Assembly: GCA_964440115.1 (NCBI GenBank)
Contig: CAYTPV010000001.1
Location: 124,001-188,000 of the forward strand
Source of the DNA: JAEWWD01 sp964440115
Lineage (GTDB): Bacteria; Bacillota; Clostridia; Christensenellales; CAG-138
DNA length: 64,000 bases
Reading direction: 5' to 3'
Positions within the stretch are counted from its first letter, which is position 1, and each line of letters starts with the position of its first letter. The notes beneath the pieces were generated by a model. It was not told where the DNA came from. It saw nothing but the letters and a program-made list of their open reading frames with translations, and ran no database searches. This document shows, piece after piece, positions 47,681-57,219 of the stretch. The position numbers were made by a program, and so were the translations under genes.

Positions 47681-48577
47681 ATGGCAGATGCAGATGTCAA
47701 GGTAGTACAGGGCGCAATCAATACAGAAAAAGATTTTCATTTAAATGTACCCGCAGGCAAGACAAATTACCATGTAAAGGGTATGGATAACGTAGACTGG
47801 GGAATGAAAGATAGGCTTTCGCGAATCTTCCAGCCCAGAAGCGGCAACACATTGATGCTTGCCTTCGATCACGGGTATATTATGGGTGCGTCCACTGGAC
47901 TGGAGAGACTTGATATTCTCATCCCTAGCCTCGTGGAGGATATCGACGTGCTGATGGCGACACGCGGTGCGCTCCGTACTTGTGTACCCCCGATGTATAA
48001 CAAAGCCGTTGCGCTTAGATGCTCAGCGGGCAGCACTGTACTCTCCGATGATGTAACAGATGAGACTATCGGTGTAGACATTGAAGATGCAATTCGCATG
48101 AATGCGTCCTGCATGGCAGTTCAAACGTTTTTGGGTACCAAGGACGAGAAATCTTCCATTACTAACCTTGTCAAGACAATAGATGCCGGTAATCGCTATG
48201 GTATTCCCACACTGGGCGTTGTTGCTGTTGGTAAGCAGATGGCACGTAACCCACAGTTCTTCTCCCTGGCAACACGGGTAATTGCTGAACTGGGTGCACA
48301 AATGGTTAAATGCTATTATTGCGAAGATTTCGAAAAGATCACCGCGGGTTGCCCAGTTCCCATCGTTGTTGCGGGGGGCAAGAAAATGCCGGAAGACGAA
48401 GCTCTCACAATGGCATATCGTGCTATTTGTGAAGGCGCACACGGTATGGATATGGGTAGAAATATTTTCCAGGCAGCCAATCCTAAAGTAATGGCACAAG
48501 CCGTTGGCAAGGTTGTTCATGAAAAGTATTCCGATAAGCAAGCTTTTGAATTCTATTGTGATACAAGAAAGATCTAA
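47681..48577 (+). CDS. LsrF/DhnA-type class I aldolase or thiolase
   Basis: 298 residues from ATG 47681, preferred for its AGGTG site; longer starts lack one. A TIM-barrel of the DeoC/LsrF family: LAFDHGYIMG, then AQMVKCYY with the likely Schiff-base K210, and VVAGGKK with the phosphate-binding loop. Members cleave fructose-bisphosphate-type or 2,4-dione phosphates. LsrF itself acts on the autoinducer-2 degradation product, but no lsr transporter is here. More likely it works in the sugar or polyol pathway served by the PTS genes. A terminator follows. Confidence 0.85.
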   Translation: MADADVKVVQGAINTEKDFHLNVPAGKTNYHVKGMDNVDWGMKDRLSRIFQPRSGNTLMLAFDHGYIMGASTGLERLDILIPSLVEDIDVLMATRGALRTCVPPMYNKAVALRCSAGSTVLSDDVTDETIGVDIEDAIRMNASCMAVQTFLGTKDEKSSITNLVKTIDAGNRYGIPTLGVVAVGKQMARNPQFFSLATRVIAELGAQMVKCYYCEDFEKITAGCPVPIVVAGGKKMPEDEALTMAYRAICEGAHGMDMGRNIFQAANPKVMAQAVGKVVHEKYSDKQAFEFYCDTRKI

Positions 48578-48605
48578 GCAACAAAATTATATCTGAGTTA
48601 TGCGA

Positions 48606-48625
48606 GGCGGAATTGAGATTCCGCC
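48606..48625 (+). terminator. Terminator of the aldolase gene
   Basis: GGCGGAAT and ATTCCGCC form an 8-bp stem with a 4-nt loop followed by TTTT, 28 bp after the stop codon. Confidence 0.85.
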
Positions 48626-48669
48626 TTTTGATTTGAGGATACTTTTTTGCCAGCTGCTATAGAGGGCGT

Positions 48670-49626
48670 CTATCTGAGTAAGGCTTGAGCTGTTAATGCA
48701 TCGGTAATAAGAACATCAATCCATTTTCCTCTCAGAGCACCAAGAATAGCTTCCCTGTTCATTTTGCCAGTACCAATACCAATAATGTGCTGTATTTTTC
48801 TTAACTGCGCAAGGGTAGGCAACATTGTCTTATCATCAAAGGATACTTGCAAAGCACTACCCCTTTTATCATAGTACCGGGCACATATGCTCCCAACCGC
48901 GCCCAGGCGCATTAATTCTTCACGGTATTCAACACTAAGGAATTGTTCTTCCAATGGGGCAGCATCTGTCCCCGTACTTTCAATGCCAACAACTGCAAAT
49001 TCACACCGATTTATCATCTCATAGTGGTTACGGACATAATACTCGTTCATAAGTGCTTTCTTCGTTTCGCAGTTACACACAAAGGCAGGCACATGCATGA
49101 AATATGGAGTTGCGCCAATGTACTGGGATATTTGCATTACGATTTCATCAGCCAGATTAAGTCCTGAAACATAGTCCGCTGCGGATTGATCTTTGGCATC
49201 AAGGCCGCCCAATGCGCCTGAAAGCTGGACCACTGAAATATCCTTATGCCGATGCTTGATATGTTGTGCGAGTGACCGCATTGCGGCACCCGACCCTATC
49301 CCAAAAGTATGCTTTTTCTGTAGTAGTTCGTGCAGAAGGTTTGCGCCTTCTTGTCCTAATTGATCCAGTACAGATGCATTATCAGTATCAGAGACGATGA
49401 TTACATCACGCAAACCATATTTCTTTTCCAGCTCGCATTCGAGCGTGACACTATTAGAAAGATAGTTTACAATCTCAATTTTTACAATGCCCTCTTCTAC
49501 ACTCCGTTTTATCAGTCGATTGACATGCTGACGAGAGGTCGACATTTTTACAGCAATTTCTTGCTGCGTCAAGCCATCGCGATAATAATAATTCGCAGCT
49601 TTGACCAATTTCCGTAAGTCAGTCAT
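48670..49626 (-). CDS. SorC-family sugar-responsive regulator
   Basis: 318 residues. The helix-turn-helix LTQQEIAVKMSTSRQHVNRL precedes a SorC/DeoR-C type sugar-phosphate-binding domain (FGIGSGAAMRSLAQHI, VVGIESTGTDAAPLEEQF, IGIGTGKMNREAI). The members LsrR and SorC bind phosphorylated sugars. Convergent with the aldolase, it is a candidate regulator of it. Confidence 0.88.
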   Translation of the reverse strand: MTDLRKLVKAANYYYRDGLTQQEIAVKMSTSRQHVNRLIKRSVEEGIVKIEIVNYLSNSVTLECELEKKYGLRDVIIVSDTDNASVLDQLGQEGANLLHELLQKKHTFGIGSGAAMRSLAQHIKHRHKDISVVQLSGALGGLDAKDQSAADYVSGLNLADEIVMQISQYIGATPYFMHVPAFVCNCETKKALMNEYYVRNHYEMINRCEFAVVGIESTGTDAAPLEEQFLSVEYREELMRLGAVGSICARYYDKRGSALQVSFDDKTMLPTLAQLRKIQHIIGIGTGKMNREAILGALRGKWIDVLITDALTAQALLR

Positions 49627-49721
49627 ATGATAACTGCCCTGCCTCTAATATTCGACGGCCTTAAAACACTGTTATGTATAATTATTTCAATAGCTCTCTT
49701 TATGCTTCTGGCGAAATATTA

Positions 49722-50105
49722 TCAGAAAATAGTAAGAATACCTCCGGTTATAGCCAGTAAACCGAATAATATCATAAAGAAAGCGTTAATTTCTACATTC
49801 CTATTTCCTGGTATGACAACCGATTTGGCGATTTGGGGGTTAAAGTGCACTTCTTCAACAGAGTTCATTATCTTACTTTTATCACTTATGCGTTGGAGAG
49901 AGCTCGCTGTATATGTTTTCCCTTCATACACAAATCTATAGATGGCATGCCTACCAGAAAAGCCCACGACCTTGCCTTTTATCCCCTGGCCTTGTTTTAG
50001 TATCTGGCGCTTTTGAAATAGTAATCTCACGGCATATAGTATCAAAAGGATGCCGCCAAGCAATGCCATGATCGCAGTAGTATTATCCAATTTCCACACC
50101 ACCAA
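49722..50105 (-). CDS. DUF3592-like membrane protein
   Basis: 127 residues with two hydrophobic helices (about 12-30 and 108-126) around a beta-rich extracytoplasmic segment (GIKGKVVGFSGRHAIYRFVYEGKTYTASS). This layout is that of DUF3592 proteins, whose function is unknown. It is divergent from the next gene. Confidence 0.6.
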   Translation of the reverse strand: MVVWKLDNTTAIMALLGGILLILYAVRLLFQKRQILKQGQGIKGKVVGFSGRHAIYRFVYEGKTYTASSLQRISDKSKIMNSVEEVHFNPQIAKSVVIPGNRNVEINAFFMILFGLLAITGGILTIF

Positions 50106-50255
50106 TCTTAAGTTTGTAAATCTAGAGTGTTTCGAGCATTATGCATATAGTATCCACCAGTCTGATACCCTCTGTCAAGCCAGATCACTTCCATATACAA
50201 TATTGCCGTTTTTATGCTATACTGTTCAAAACACTGAAGCAACAAGGAGGAGAAT

Positions 50256-51116
50256 ATGGTCCTGGAATTCAAAAAGAGCAGGATCGTGTATTTTGTATTA
50301 CTTATAATCACTTCCGCTCTTATCATTGCATTATTCGTTCCCCTTACCAGTATGGTAAACGGTGTAAAGCAATTCACACCAATAATTCCTGGCGCCTTTA
50401 CAATTCAAAACCCTGTTACAAGATGGATTGGTATTATTCTAGGATTATTACTGGCACAAATGGTTTCTTCCGCAGTGGCAGCGTCCCTTGGTAACAAAGA
50501 ATTTCAAAAACTGGCATATATCCTATTGAACAATTGTGATAGCACCCACTTCTTCGGCCAGGCGGGCCCCCTGTATAAAAAAGGCAGTCGCCAGACGGCA
50601 ATTCTAAAATCCATGTTATTAGGAAAAGCTTTCGTGGCCGAAGGAAAATTCGATGAAGTTGAAGAGCTCTCGAACAAGGCTGAGGAAGAAGCAAAAGTGG
50701 ATTGGCTAACCCATGACATGCGTATATCCCTTTGCGGAGCGTATGCTAATCTTTGCATTGCTAGCGTGGAGATAGGTGACAACCAGACTGCGATAAAAAC
50801 ATATTCAAAGCTCAAGGCTGTTTCTGAGGCTGCAGTTAATAATAAAGTCGCGTATCAGATTACCCAAAAAATCTGCCTTTCAACGCGCGAATATGTCGCA
50901 ATATTTGCCAAAGCCGGCTTCAATGATACTGAGCAAATAGAGCAAATTATTGAAGATGCTGACACCGAATATGATCGGGTGCTTTATCATTTTGCTCTCG
51001 CAAGGATGCAAGAAAAACTAGGAAATCAAGAAGCTGCACAAAAGAGCTATAAATACGTGGCAGAAAACGGTAATACATTTGCCTGTGTAGCAGTTGCCAA
51101 GCAGCATTTACAATGA
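50256..51116 (+). CDS. Two-TM protein with TPR-like cytoplasmic domain
   Basis: 286 residues; AAGGAGG lies 6 nt before the ATG. Two membrane helices (about 8-30 and 50-72) are followed by helical repeats resembling TPRs (AFVAEGKFDEVEELSNKAEEEA, ALARMQEKLGNQEAAQKSY). Probably a scaffold; no partner can be named. Confidence 0.7.
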   Translation: MVLEFKKSRIVYFVLLIITSALIIALFVPLTSMVNGVKQFTPIIPGAFTIQNPVTRWIGIILGLLLAQMVSSAVAASLGNKEFQKLAYILLNNCDSTHFFGQAGPLYKKGSRQTAILKSMLLGKAFVAEGKFDEVEELSNKAEEEAKVDWLTHDMRISLCGAYANLCIASVEIGDNQTAIKTYSKLKAVSEAAVNNKVAYQITQKICLSTREYVAIFAKAGFNDTEQIEQIIEDADTEYDRVLYHFALARMQEKLGNQEAAQKSYKYVAENGNTFACVAVAKQHLQ

Positions 51117-51134
51117 GTCTGTTGGAAACACAAT

Positions 51135-51156
51135 GAGAGGAGCAAATGCTCCTCTC
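51135..51156. terminator. Bidirectional terminator
   Basis: GAGAGGAGC and GCTCCTCTC form a 9-bp stem with a 4-nt loop, between the convergent TPR and PHP genes; TTGTTCT follows on the plus strand. Confidence 0.75.
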
Positions 51157-51161
51157 TTGTT

Positions 51162-51896
51162 CTAATCTGGCATCACCAACCCCCGACGGTGATGAAACTC
51201 TTTCCTAAAACGATCATAGTCTGCGTTAACCACCAGTTCTTCGGGGAAATCTTGAGCCAAAAGTTCTTCAAGGGACCAAGTCACCGCCCCCACATCCTTT
51301 GGAGCATGCGCATCTGAGCACGCCACAACCTTTACACCATATTTCTTGCACAGACGAATAATCTCACGGCAGTTTACCTCAGAACCGGGCCTTGCATGCG
51401 GAGAGTTGGAATTAATCTCAACAATTTTATCGTATTGTTTGTAAGCCAGTACCGCACGTTGAAAATCATGCGAGAATTCTACACTTCCAGAATGACCGAT
51501 GATATCTACCAGCGGGTTTGCTGCAATGGAGCAATACATATTTGTAAAATCTTCAGCGCTCCAGTTTCCCTTTTCAAAAACATTGAAATGAGCAGATGCT
51601 ATGATAACATCAAGCTTGTTTAAATATGTTTCTGGTAAGTCTATCCGCCCTGAAATGTCCATGATATCGACCTCAGAACCTTTAAGAACAAATACATCAT
51701 CGATTTCATGCGGTTCATTATACAGCATATTATCAAAGAAGCACAACGTTGGAGAATACGGTAACGTACAACAATGCTCAGTAATAGCTACAAAGCGATG
51801 CCCTAATAACTTAGCATGCCTTGCATTATCAATAACTGTGCCAGTGGCATGATTGCATGCGCCAGTATGCGTATGCGTATCACCAACAATTTTCAT
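51162..51896 (-). CDS. PHP-domain phosphatase (YcdX-like)
   Basis: 244 residues. The four PHP metal motifs are visible: GDTHTHTG, AITEHCC, IIASAHFNV and ACSDAHAP. YcdX-type enzymes are zinc-dependent phosphatases on small phosphorylated metabolites. The gene lies 3 bp after the EIIA gene, so the two are co-transcribed, and it probably removes a phosphate from a PTS-derived intermediate. Confidence 0.88.
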   Translation of the reverse strand: MKIVGDTHTHTGACNHATGTVIDNARHAKLLGHRFVAITEHCCTLPYSPTLCFFDNMLYNEPHEIDDVFVLKGSEVDIMDISGRIDLPETYLNKLDVIIASAHFNVFEKGNWSAEDFTNMYCSIAANPLVDIIGHSGSVEFSHDFQRAVLAYKQYDKIVEINSNSPHARPGSEVNCREIIRLCKKYGVKVVACSDAHAPKDVGAVTWSLEELLAQDFPEELVVNADYDRFRKEFHHRRGLVMPD

Positions 51897-51899
51897 ATC

Positions 51900-52376
51900 C
51901 TATGCCGCTGCTTTGATTAATGACATTACCTCGGCAGGTGTTTTGCATTCCAGAAGACGACGCAAATTGTCTTCATCCGCAAAAAAGCCCATTAATGCCG
52001 GAAGTAGTTTAACATTGTCATCCATTTTGCGCATAGTAAGGCATACGACTACATGAACAAGTAATTCTTCTTCTTTTGCCCCCATGTTATGGAATAAGAC
52101 TGGTTTTTGCGGAATGGCAATAGTAATGGCTACTTCGTTAATGTGCTCGGGATACGTGTGCGGTATCGCGACATTGATTTCACCAATCGGTAGACCCGTC
52201 GGGTACGAATTCTCTCTCTCAATCAATGCATCATAAAACGTATCTTTTCCAATCCCTTTTTGCATAATTACAGATGCAATATTATAGAGTACCTCGTCGC
52301 GAGTATCTCCTTCTACATTGAGCAATATAAGATCCTCACGTACCTTATCCACGAATCCTATTTGTTCCTGAGACAT
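51900..52376 (-). CDS. PTS EIIA component, fructose/galactitol type
   Basis: 158 residues from ATG 52376 with GGAGG 5 nt upstream; a longer frame starts without a site. The phosphorylated histidine is H73 in NVAIPHTYPEH; the fold is that of the PTS_EIIA_2 family. It takes phosphate from HPr and gives it to the galactitol-type EIIB encoded divergently at 52791. The divergent arrangement shares the 52.38-52.79 kb control region. Confidence 0.9.
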   Translation of the reverse strand: MSQEQIGFVDKVREDLILLNVEGDTRDEVLYNIASVIMQKGIGKDTFYDALIERENSYPTGLPIGEINVAIPHTYPEHINEVAITIAIPQKPVLFHNMGAKEEELLVHVVVCLTMRKMDDNVKLLPALMGFFADEDNLRRLLECKTPAEVMSLIKAAA

Positions 52377-52583
52377 AACATCCTCCAGTATTTTTTTAGT
52401 TACATAATTAACTATTTCCAGAAGAAATAATATCATTGAAACAAAACCTTTTTGTTTCACTTGAAATTAATTCTAGCAAGTATTTTAATAATATTCAATA
52501 TGATTACAAGTTCGCACCACACGAAATAATGCATAGATCAGGGAGTTTTCAATTGTAAACATGGTGTCTCTTTGAACACTAGC

Positions 52584-52611
52584 TTGACATAAGTATGCTA
52601 TGTGTTATAAT
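52584..52611 (+). promoter_or_regulatory. Promoter of the PTS EIIB-EIIC operon
   Basis: TTGACA (52584-52589) and TATAAT (52606-52611) with a 16-bp spacer, both exact consensus. Transcription starts near 52618, about 170 nt before the EIIB ATG. Confidence 0.8.
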
Positions 52612-52678
52612 GGATCAAAAGATATTCATAACCTAACCATAAATTAAAAATTTGATAAATGTGCATTAGATATTTAAA

Positions 52679-52717
52679 ATGCTATCCGCAACATATAATT
52701 ATTGGTACGGATAGCAT
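52679..52717 (+). promoter_or_regulatory. Leader stem-loop before the PTS EIIB gene
   Basis: ATGCTATCCG (52679-52688) and CGGATAGCAT (52708-52717) form a perfect 10-bp stem with a 19-nt loop, in the transcribed leader. A long T-run does not follow it, so it may be a protein-binding or stability element rather than a simple terminator. Confidence 0.6.
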
Positions 52718-52790
52718 AAAGATTTTGTATGCTTTGTCTGCTGGATGCAGAGGCTATATCCAACTTTAGTTCAAGGAGGATTTTCTTGTT

Positions 52791-53096
52791 ATGGCTGGAA
52801 CCATAAAAAACATCTTGATTTCCTGTGGAACAGGCGTGGTAACCTCTACGCTTGCTACAAACCGTCTTTCTAAAATGCTTGATGAGCGCGGGTACAAGGG
52901 GTTATACAAGACCACACAGTATAAAATTGCTGAATTGGCGTCCAAGGACGATGGGTTTGATGTTATTGTACACACAACGACTGTTCCAAGCTTTCTCAAA
53001 ACACCCTGCGTAAACGCGCTTCCGCTTGTCACTGGTATTGGTATGGATAAGGTTGCCGACCAAGTAATCAAAATACTTTGGCCTGACGGTAAATAG
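52791..53096 (+). CDS. gatB: PTS EIIB component, galactitol type
   Basis: 101 residues, the normal length. The phosphorylated cysteine is C12 in ILISCGTGVVTST, the standard P-loop. It accepts phosphate from EIIA and passes it to the sugar carried by EIIC 120 bp downstream. AAGGAGG lies upstream of the ATG. Confidence 0.92.
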   Translation: MAGTIKNILISCGTGVVTSTLATNRLSKMLDERGYKGLYKTTQYKIAELASKDDGFDVIVHTTTVPSFLKTPCVNALPLVTGIGMDKVADQVIKILWPDGK

Positions 53097-53217
53097 TTTT
53101 CTGATTTAAACATTAATAGTTGTTTTTCAAACTGAACAGATTGTTGCTAAGGGAGCGGCGATCATTCTGTTCGGTTTGTTAGACATAGACAAAAGTGAAA
53201 CAGGAGGGGGTTTCTCT

Positions 53218-54576
53218 GTGTTAGATGCAATCGTAAGCGTATTTTCCTTTATTTCCAAGTTGGGCGCCACCGTCATGATGCCCATAATAATTCTGGTGCT
53301 CGGCCTGATTCTGGGCGCACCGTTTGGCAAATCCCTGCGTGCTGGCCTTACCGTTGGCGTTGGCTTCGTTGGATTGAACCTTGTTGTCGGTTTGCTCGTC
53401 AACAATCTCGGGCCTGCCGTTCAGGCAATAGCAAAAACATTCACTAATGTCCCGGACGCGATGGATATCGGCTGGGTTGCATCCGCTGCTATCGCTTTTG
53501 CCTCTCAGGTAGGCTCCTTCATCATCCCCATCGGCATCGTTGTCAACATCGTCATGCTTCTGACCAAGACGACGCAGACCCTCGACGTTGATATCTGGGA
53601 CTACTGGCATTTTGCCTTCACCGGCGCTCTTGTACAGAGCTATACCGGCAGCCTTGTGATGGGCATGATTGCCGCCGCACTGAACATGATCATCATCATG
53701 GTTCTTGGCGACTGGACGGCTCCCGGGCTGGAAAAATACAACGGCCTCCCCGGCATCTCACTGCCACACGGCTTTACTACTGCATTTGTTCCTTTCGCAT
53801 TCTTGTTCTGCAAGTTGATTGACCTTATTCCAGGCCTCAACAAAGTCAATGTCAACATGGAAAAGATCCAACAGCGCTTTGGTATTCTGGGTGAACCTAT
53901 CCTCATAGGCCTGATATTCGGCATCATCCTCGGCTTGCTCGCCAAATATGACATATTCGGCGTAACCACAATAGGTATAAGCCTTGCGGCTTGCTTGGTG
54001 CTTATCCCGAAAATGGCCGCCCTGCTGATGGAAGGCCTTATCCCGGTTTCCGATGCAGCTCAGGAATTCATCTCTAAGAGAATGAAGAGCGGCGGTAAAA
54101 TCTATATCGGTCTTGACTCTGCCGTTGGTATCGGCCACCCGATCTGCATGACCGCAGCTCTGATTTTGGTGCCTGTCAGCATTTTACTGGCAATTATATT
54201 GCCCGGTAACCGCGTCATGCCCTTTGCCGATCTTGCTGTTATCCCGTGGATGTTCGTTCTGTTCATTCCGGCGGCAAAAGGCGATTTCTTACGTAGTTTG
54301 GTTTCCGGCTTCTTTACCCTGATCATCATGTTCTATTGCGGAACAGACATGGTTAATACTTTCGTGAAGGCCGCTATCGCTGCAAACCCCACTTATGCAA
54401 ACACTGGCAACTTCACCAGCCTCTGCGACGGCTCTAACCCCTTGACTTGGGCATTCTACAAGCTCTCCGGCCTAGGCTGGCTCGGTATTGCGATACTGGC
54501 TGCGGCTGCAATTGCTATGGCGGTTATCAACCGTAACAAGATTATCAAAGAGAGTAAAGCTGCCATCTCAGCATAG
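53218..54576 (+). CDS. gatC: PTS EIIC component, galactitol type
   Basis: 452 residues starting at GTG 53218, which has AGGAGGGGG 7 nt upstream; a longer frame opens earlier without a site. Ten to twelve hydrophobic helices. Family segments: GLNLVVGLLVNNLGPAVQ, DIWDYWHFAFTGALVQ and GLDSAVGIGHPICMTAALI. It is the membrane channel of the PTS; galactitol, arabitol or another polyol are family substrates, but the actual one is not evident. A strong terminator follows. Confidence 0.92.
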   Translation: MLDAIVSVFSFISKLGATVMMPIIILVLGLILGAPFGKSLRAGLTVGVGFVGLNLVVGLLVNNLGPAVQAIAKTFTNVPDAMDIGWVASAAIAFASQVGSFIIPIGIVVNIVMLLTKTTQTLDVDIWDYWHFAFTGALVQSYTGSLVMGMIAAALNMIIIMVLGDWTAPGLEKYNGLPGISLPHGFTTAFVPFAFLFCKLIDLIPGLNKVNVNMEKIQQRFGILGEPILIGLIFGIILGLLAKYDIFGVTTIGISLAACLVLIPKMAALLMEGLIPVSDAAQEFISKRMKSGGKIYIGLDSAVGIGHPICMTAALILVPVSILLAIILPGNRVMPFADLAVIPWMFVLFIPAAKGDFLRSLVSGFFTLIIMFYCGTDMVNTFVKAAIAANPTYANTGNFTSLCDGSNPLTWAFYKLSGLGWLGIAILAAAAIAMAVINRNKIIKESKAAISA

Positions 54577-54610
54577 TAGGCAATCCCACCGACAAAGCTC
54601 CCAAATATAT

Positions 54611-54640
54611 CTGCCGCCCGTCTCTATGGTCGGGCGGCAG
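54611..54640 (+). terminator. Terminator of the PTS EIIB-EIIC operon
   Basis: CTGCCGCCCG and CGGGCGGCAG form a perfect 10-bp stem with a 10-nt loop, followed by a T-rich tail. Confidence 0.85.
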
Positions 54641-54706
54641 TTTCATCTAATTTTATACCATATCCATATGTTAGCGCGTTTTGCCGACTAGAAAGGAACT
54701 ACGATC

Positions 54707-55234
54707 ATGCTCAAAACTTATTCCTACGATAACAGCAGATATAGAATTAAGGTGGCATTCGCCGGTTACTTTATGATTGCCATAGCCGTAGTTTTAACGG
54801 TATTATTCATTCTTAAGCCAACGCAATATATCTACTTATTGGGAATCGTCGTCGGCGTTTATGGTGCTTTTAATACTTTTTATTTCAAGAGTTATCCACG
54901 CGATATTGTGATCGACGACGCTGCAATATCTTTCATATCTTTCGGTGAAAAAAAATACGAAATAAGCAATCTTAAGACATTCAATGTTCGAGAGTTTGCA
55001 AATGCTCAATTTTTTATCCGCGTAGAACAAAAAGACGGAAAACAAGGTCGTTACTGGGTTACCTACTATTATTTCAGCGACCGTGAAGAACTGATTAATG
55101 AGCTCTACTATATAGAAAAGAGAATTCACCCCAAAAACATTAAGTTCCGTGGCAGAGAGGATATGTTTAATACTCGTCCTTGTTATCATGTAAAAGCCGA
55201 TGAAACTGTCGTTGACTCATATTTTCAGGAGTAG
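54707..55234 (+). CDS. Small membrane protein with two TM helices
   Basis: 175 residues; AGAAAGGAAC lies before the ATG. Two hydrophobic helices (about 17-37 and 42-58) precede a PH-like beta domain (DIVIDDAAISFISFGEKKYEISNLKTFNV). No family is certain; such proteins resemble YcxB/DUF-type membrane PH proteins. Confidence 0.6.
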   Translation: MLKTYSYDNSRYRIKVAFAGYFMIAIAVVLTVLFILKPTQYIYLLGIVVGVYGAFNTFYFKSYPRDIVIDDAAISFISFGEKKYEISNLKTFNVREFANAQFFIRVEQKDGKQGRYWVTYYYFSDREELINELYYIEKRIHPKNIKFRGREDMFNTRPCYHVKADETVVDSYFQE

Positions 55235-55354
55235 TGTAGGTGCTAGAACTCACTGTATCGGAAAAACATAATCTCTGCTTAGGTGACTTGAAGCAAGAAG
55301 CTTATGGGCTTAGCGATACTTGACTTGCCTTATCTTGTTATCAGGAGATTTACC

Positions 55355-55843
55355 ATGTCAGTGCACTCACAAAAATCCAACTCGTATATTACCTTTAATG
55401 ATGATAATCGAACAATTATTATTGCGGATACAAATGAAGTGTTTTCTTATGATGATATTACCGCGATTGAGTTTAAAGAGGAACGCGGGAAGCTAGGCCG
55501 CGGAGGTATAGCTCGGGCATTTTCGACCAGTTTTTTCGATGACTTAAGCGGAGTTTTTATTGCAACGGAAATAAGTATAAGAATCAAATTGAGGAATGAA
55601 CATAATATATTGATTTCGTTCTTAAAAACACCTGTTAAGTCCAATACGTTGATCTACAGATTACTTAAGGAACAGGCAGACAAAGTACATGCAAAGCTCA
55701 AAGAGATACATCCAAATACCGAATCAGATGATCTAGTATTTGATTATACAAATGAACTGCGGGAGTTAAAGCGTCTGGTAGATGAAGGCATAATAACTAA
55801 GGAAGATTTTGAGATGAAAAAAAGTAAAATATTGGGTATATAG
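55355..55843 (+). CDS. SHOCT-domain protein
   Basis: 162 residues from ATG 55355, chosen because CAGGAG is 6 nt upstream. A beta-rich PH-like N-terminal region is followed by a C-terminal SHOCT motif (ELRELKRLVDEGIITKEDFEMKKSKILGI). SHOCT is a short oligomerisation module in bacterial membrane-associated proteins. The same strand and PH-like fold link it to the preceding gene. Confidence 0.75.
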   Translation: MSVHSQKSNSYITFNDDNRTIIIADTNEVFSYDDITAIEFKEERGKLGRGGIARAFSTSFFDDLSGVFIATEISIRIKLRNEHNILISFLKTPVKSNTLIYRLLKEQADKVHAKLKEIHPNTESDDLVFDYTNELRELKRLVDEGIITKEDFEMKKSKILGI

Positions 55844-55977
55844 TTTTAAATAATCTGCATTATTCGCTATGACACCGGTGATAAAAACTATTGTATTGAA
55901 TCCTCATTTAATCTTTTTTACTTGAAAGCTGGAGCGATGTTTAATGCCTAGCTCAAGCTTGGGAGGATTGAACGTCC

Positions 55978-56760
55978 ATGAAGCAGGTTGAAGAGAGAAA
56001 ACAAGCTATCTTAGCCCTTTTGCAGCAGCATGAACGCATATATGTTAGCAATCTCAGCCGTGAATTTAATATTTCCGAAGTAACGATTCGAAAAGACTTG
56101 ATTGAACTCGAGGACCGAGGTGCTCTTCGTAGAATTCATGGCGGGGCCTCACGTCTGACCAAGGCCTCTATTGAGATGTCCCTTGCTGAAATGCAAAAAA
56201 TAAATATTGAACAAAAGCGCGCGATAGCTAATGAAGCATATAAACGCATTTCCGATAATGATGCGATATTGTTGGACGCGTCAACGACTAATCAAGAACT
56301 GGCCTATCTTCTTCGTGATGGAGAGAAGAGAGGCCTTACCGTCATTACAACCGCGATACTTACTGCGCATGAGCTAGCACCCTGTCCCCATATAGAAGTC
56401 ATTCAGATTGGTGGCGCCATCCGGCGTACATTATTTACCACGATGGGACCTATTGCGACGACAACAATACGTAATTTACACGTCGATAAGGCTTTTATTG
56501 GCGTAAACGGAATTGACATTAAAACTGGTTTTACTACGCAGAACTTGTATGAATGTGAGCTTAAACGCTGTATCATCGAATCAGCCAGTCAATCCTACGT
56601 CCTTGCGGATTCCAGCAAAATGAGGGCCATTACGTTAGGCGTTATTTGTCCGGTATCAGGTGTTGATTTTTTAATTACTGATAGTGGTATTGATCCACAA
56701 TATCGTAATGAACTAAGTCGGATGGGGGTGGAACTCATTGTTGCAGAGGCAAATGATTGA
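55978..56760 (+). CDS. DeoR-family transcriptional regulator
   Basis: 260 residues. The helix-turn-helix IYVSNLSREFNISEVTIRKDL is followed by the RRIHGGA hinge and a DeoR-C sugar-phosphate-sensing domain (DAILLDASTTNQELAY, IGGAIRRTLFTTMGP, DKAFIGVNGID). It probably represses the PTS/HPr/dehydrogenase genes around it. GGGAGG lies 11 nt before the ATG. Confidence 0.92.
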   Translation: MKQVEERKQAILALLQQHERIYVSNLSREFNISEVTIRKDLIELEDRGALRRIHGGASRLTKASIEMSLAEMQKINIEQKRAIANEAYKRISDNDAILLDASTTNQELAYLLRDGEKRGLTVITTAILTAHELAPCPHIEVIQIGGAIRRTLFTTMGPIATTTIRNLHVDKAFIGVNGIDIKTGFTTQNLYECELKRCIIESASQSYVLADSSKMRAITLGVICPVSGVDFLITDSGIDPQYRNELSRMGVELIVAEAND

Positions 56761-56854
56761 GGCTTTGAAAATAAACAGAAGTTAGTTTAAATTGGAATCC
56801 GATTGGGGCAATATAAATTCATTTAAAAGCGATTATTTGAAGGGAGCCTAAAAA

Positions 56855-57124
56855 ATGGTTACAAAACAAACAACAATCATCAACAAGACCGGCCTACATG
56901 CTCGACCGGCATCAGACTTCGTATCTGCTGCGACGAAATTCAAATCCAAAATCACAATTAAGCGACTTAATTCAGACAAAGAAGCGAATGTAAAATCTAT
57001 CGTGTTCCTACTCTCGATGGGTCTGACCCAAGGAACACAAGTGGAAGTTACAGCATCTGGTGAAGACGAGTTAGAAGCTATTGATACACTGGTTGCTCTT
57101 ATAGAGTCCGGTTTCGGCGAATAA
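56855..57124 (+). CDS. HPr phosphocarrier protein
   Basis: 89 residues. H15 in TGLHARPAS is the site phosphorylated by enzyme I; S48 in NVKSIVFLLS matches the HPr-kinase regulatory serine of Firmicutes. The local copy beside EIIA/B/C suggests a dedicated carrier, as with HPr paralogues of inducible PTS loci. A strong terminator follows. Confidence 0.93.
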   Translation: MVTKQTTIINKTGLHARPASDFVSAATKFKSKITIKRLNSDKEANVKSIVFLLSMGLTQGTQVEVTASGEDELEAIDTLVALIESGFGE

Positions 57125-57142
57125 CCTCAAAAGTCCTATGCA

Positions 57143-57162
57143 GCGGCTCGATAGCGAGCCGC
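57143..57162 (+). terminator. Terminator of the HPr gene
   Basis: GCGGCTCG and CGAGCCGC with a 4-nt loop, followed by TTTT, 19 bp after the stop. Confidence 0.88.
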
Positions 57163-57219
57163 TTTTGTAATAGATGGTAGTCTTTCAACGCAACCAGCCC
57201 TCTTTCTATCGTTTAGGCA

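Noticed and set aside
47681..48577. Complete autoinducer-2 (lsr) operon
   Set aside because: Only an LsrF-like aldolase and a SorC regulator occur; lsrA, B, C, D, G and K are absent.
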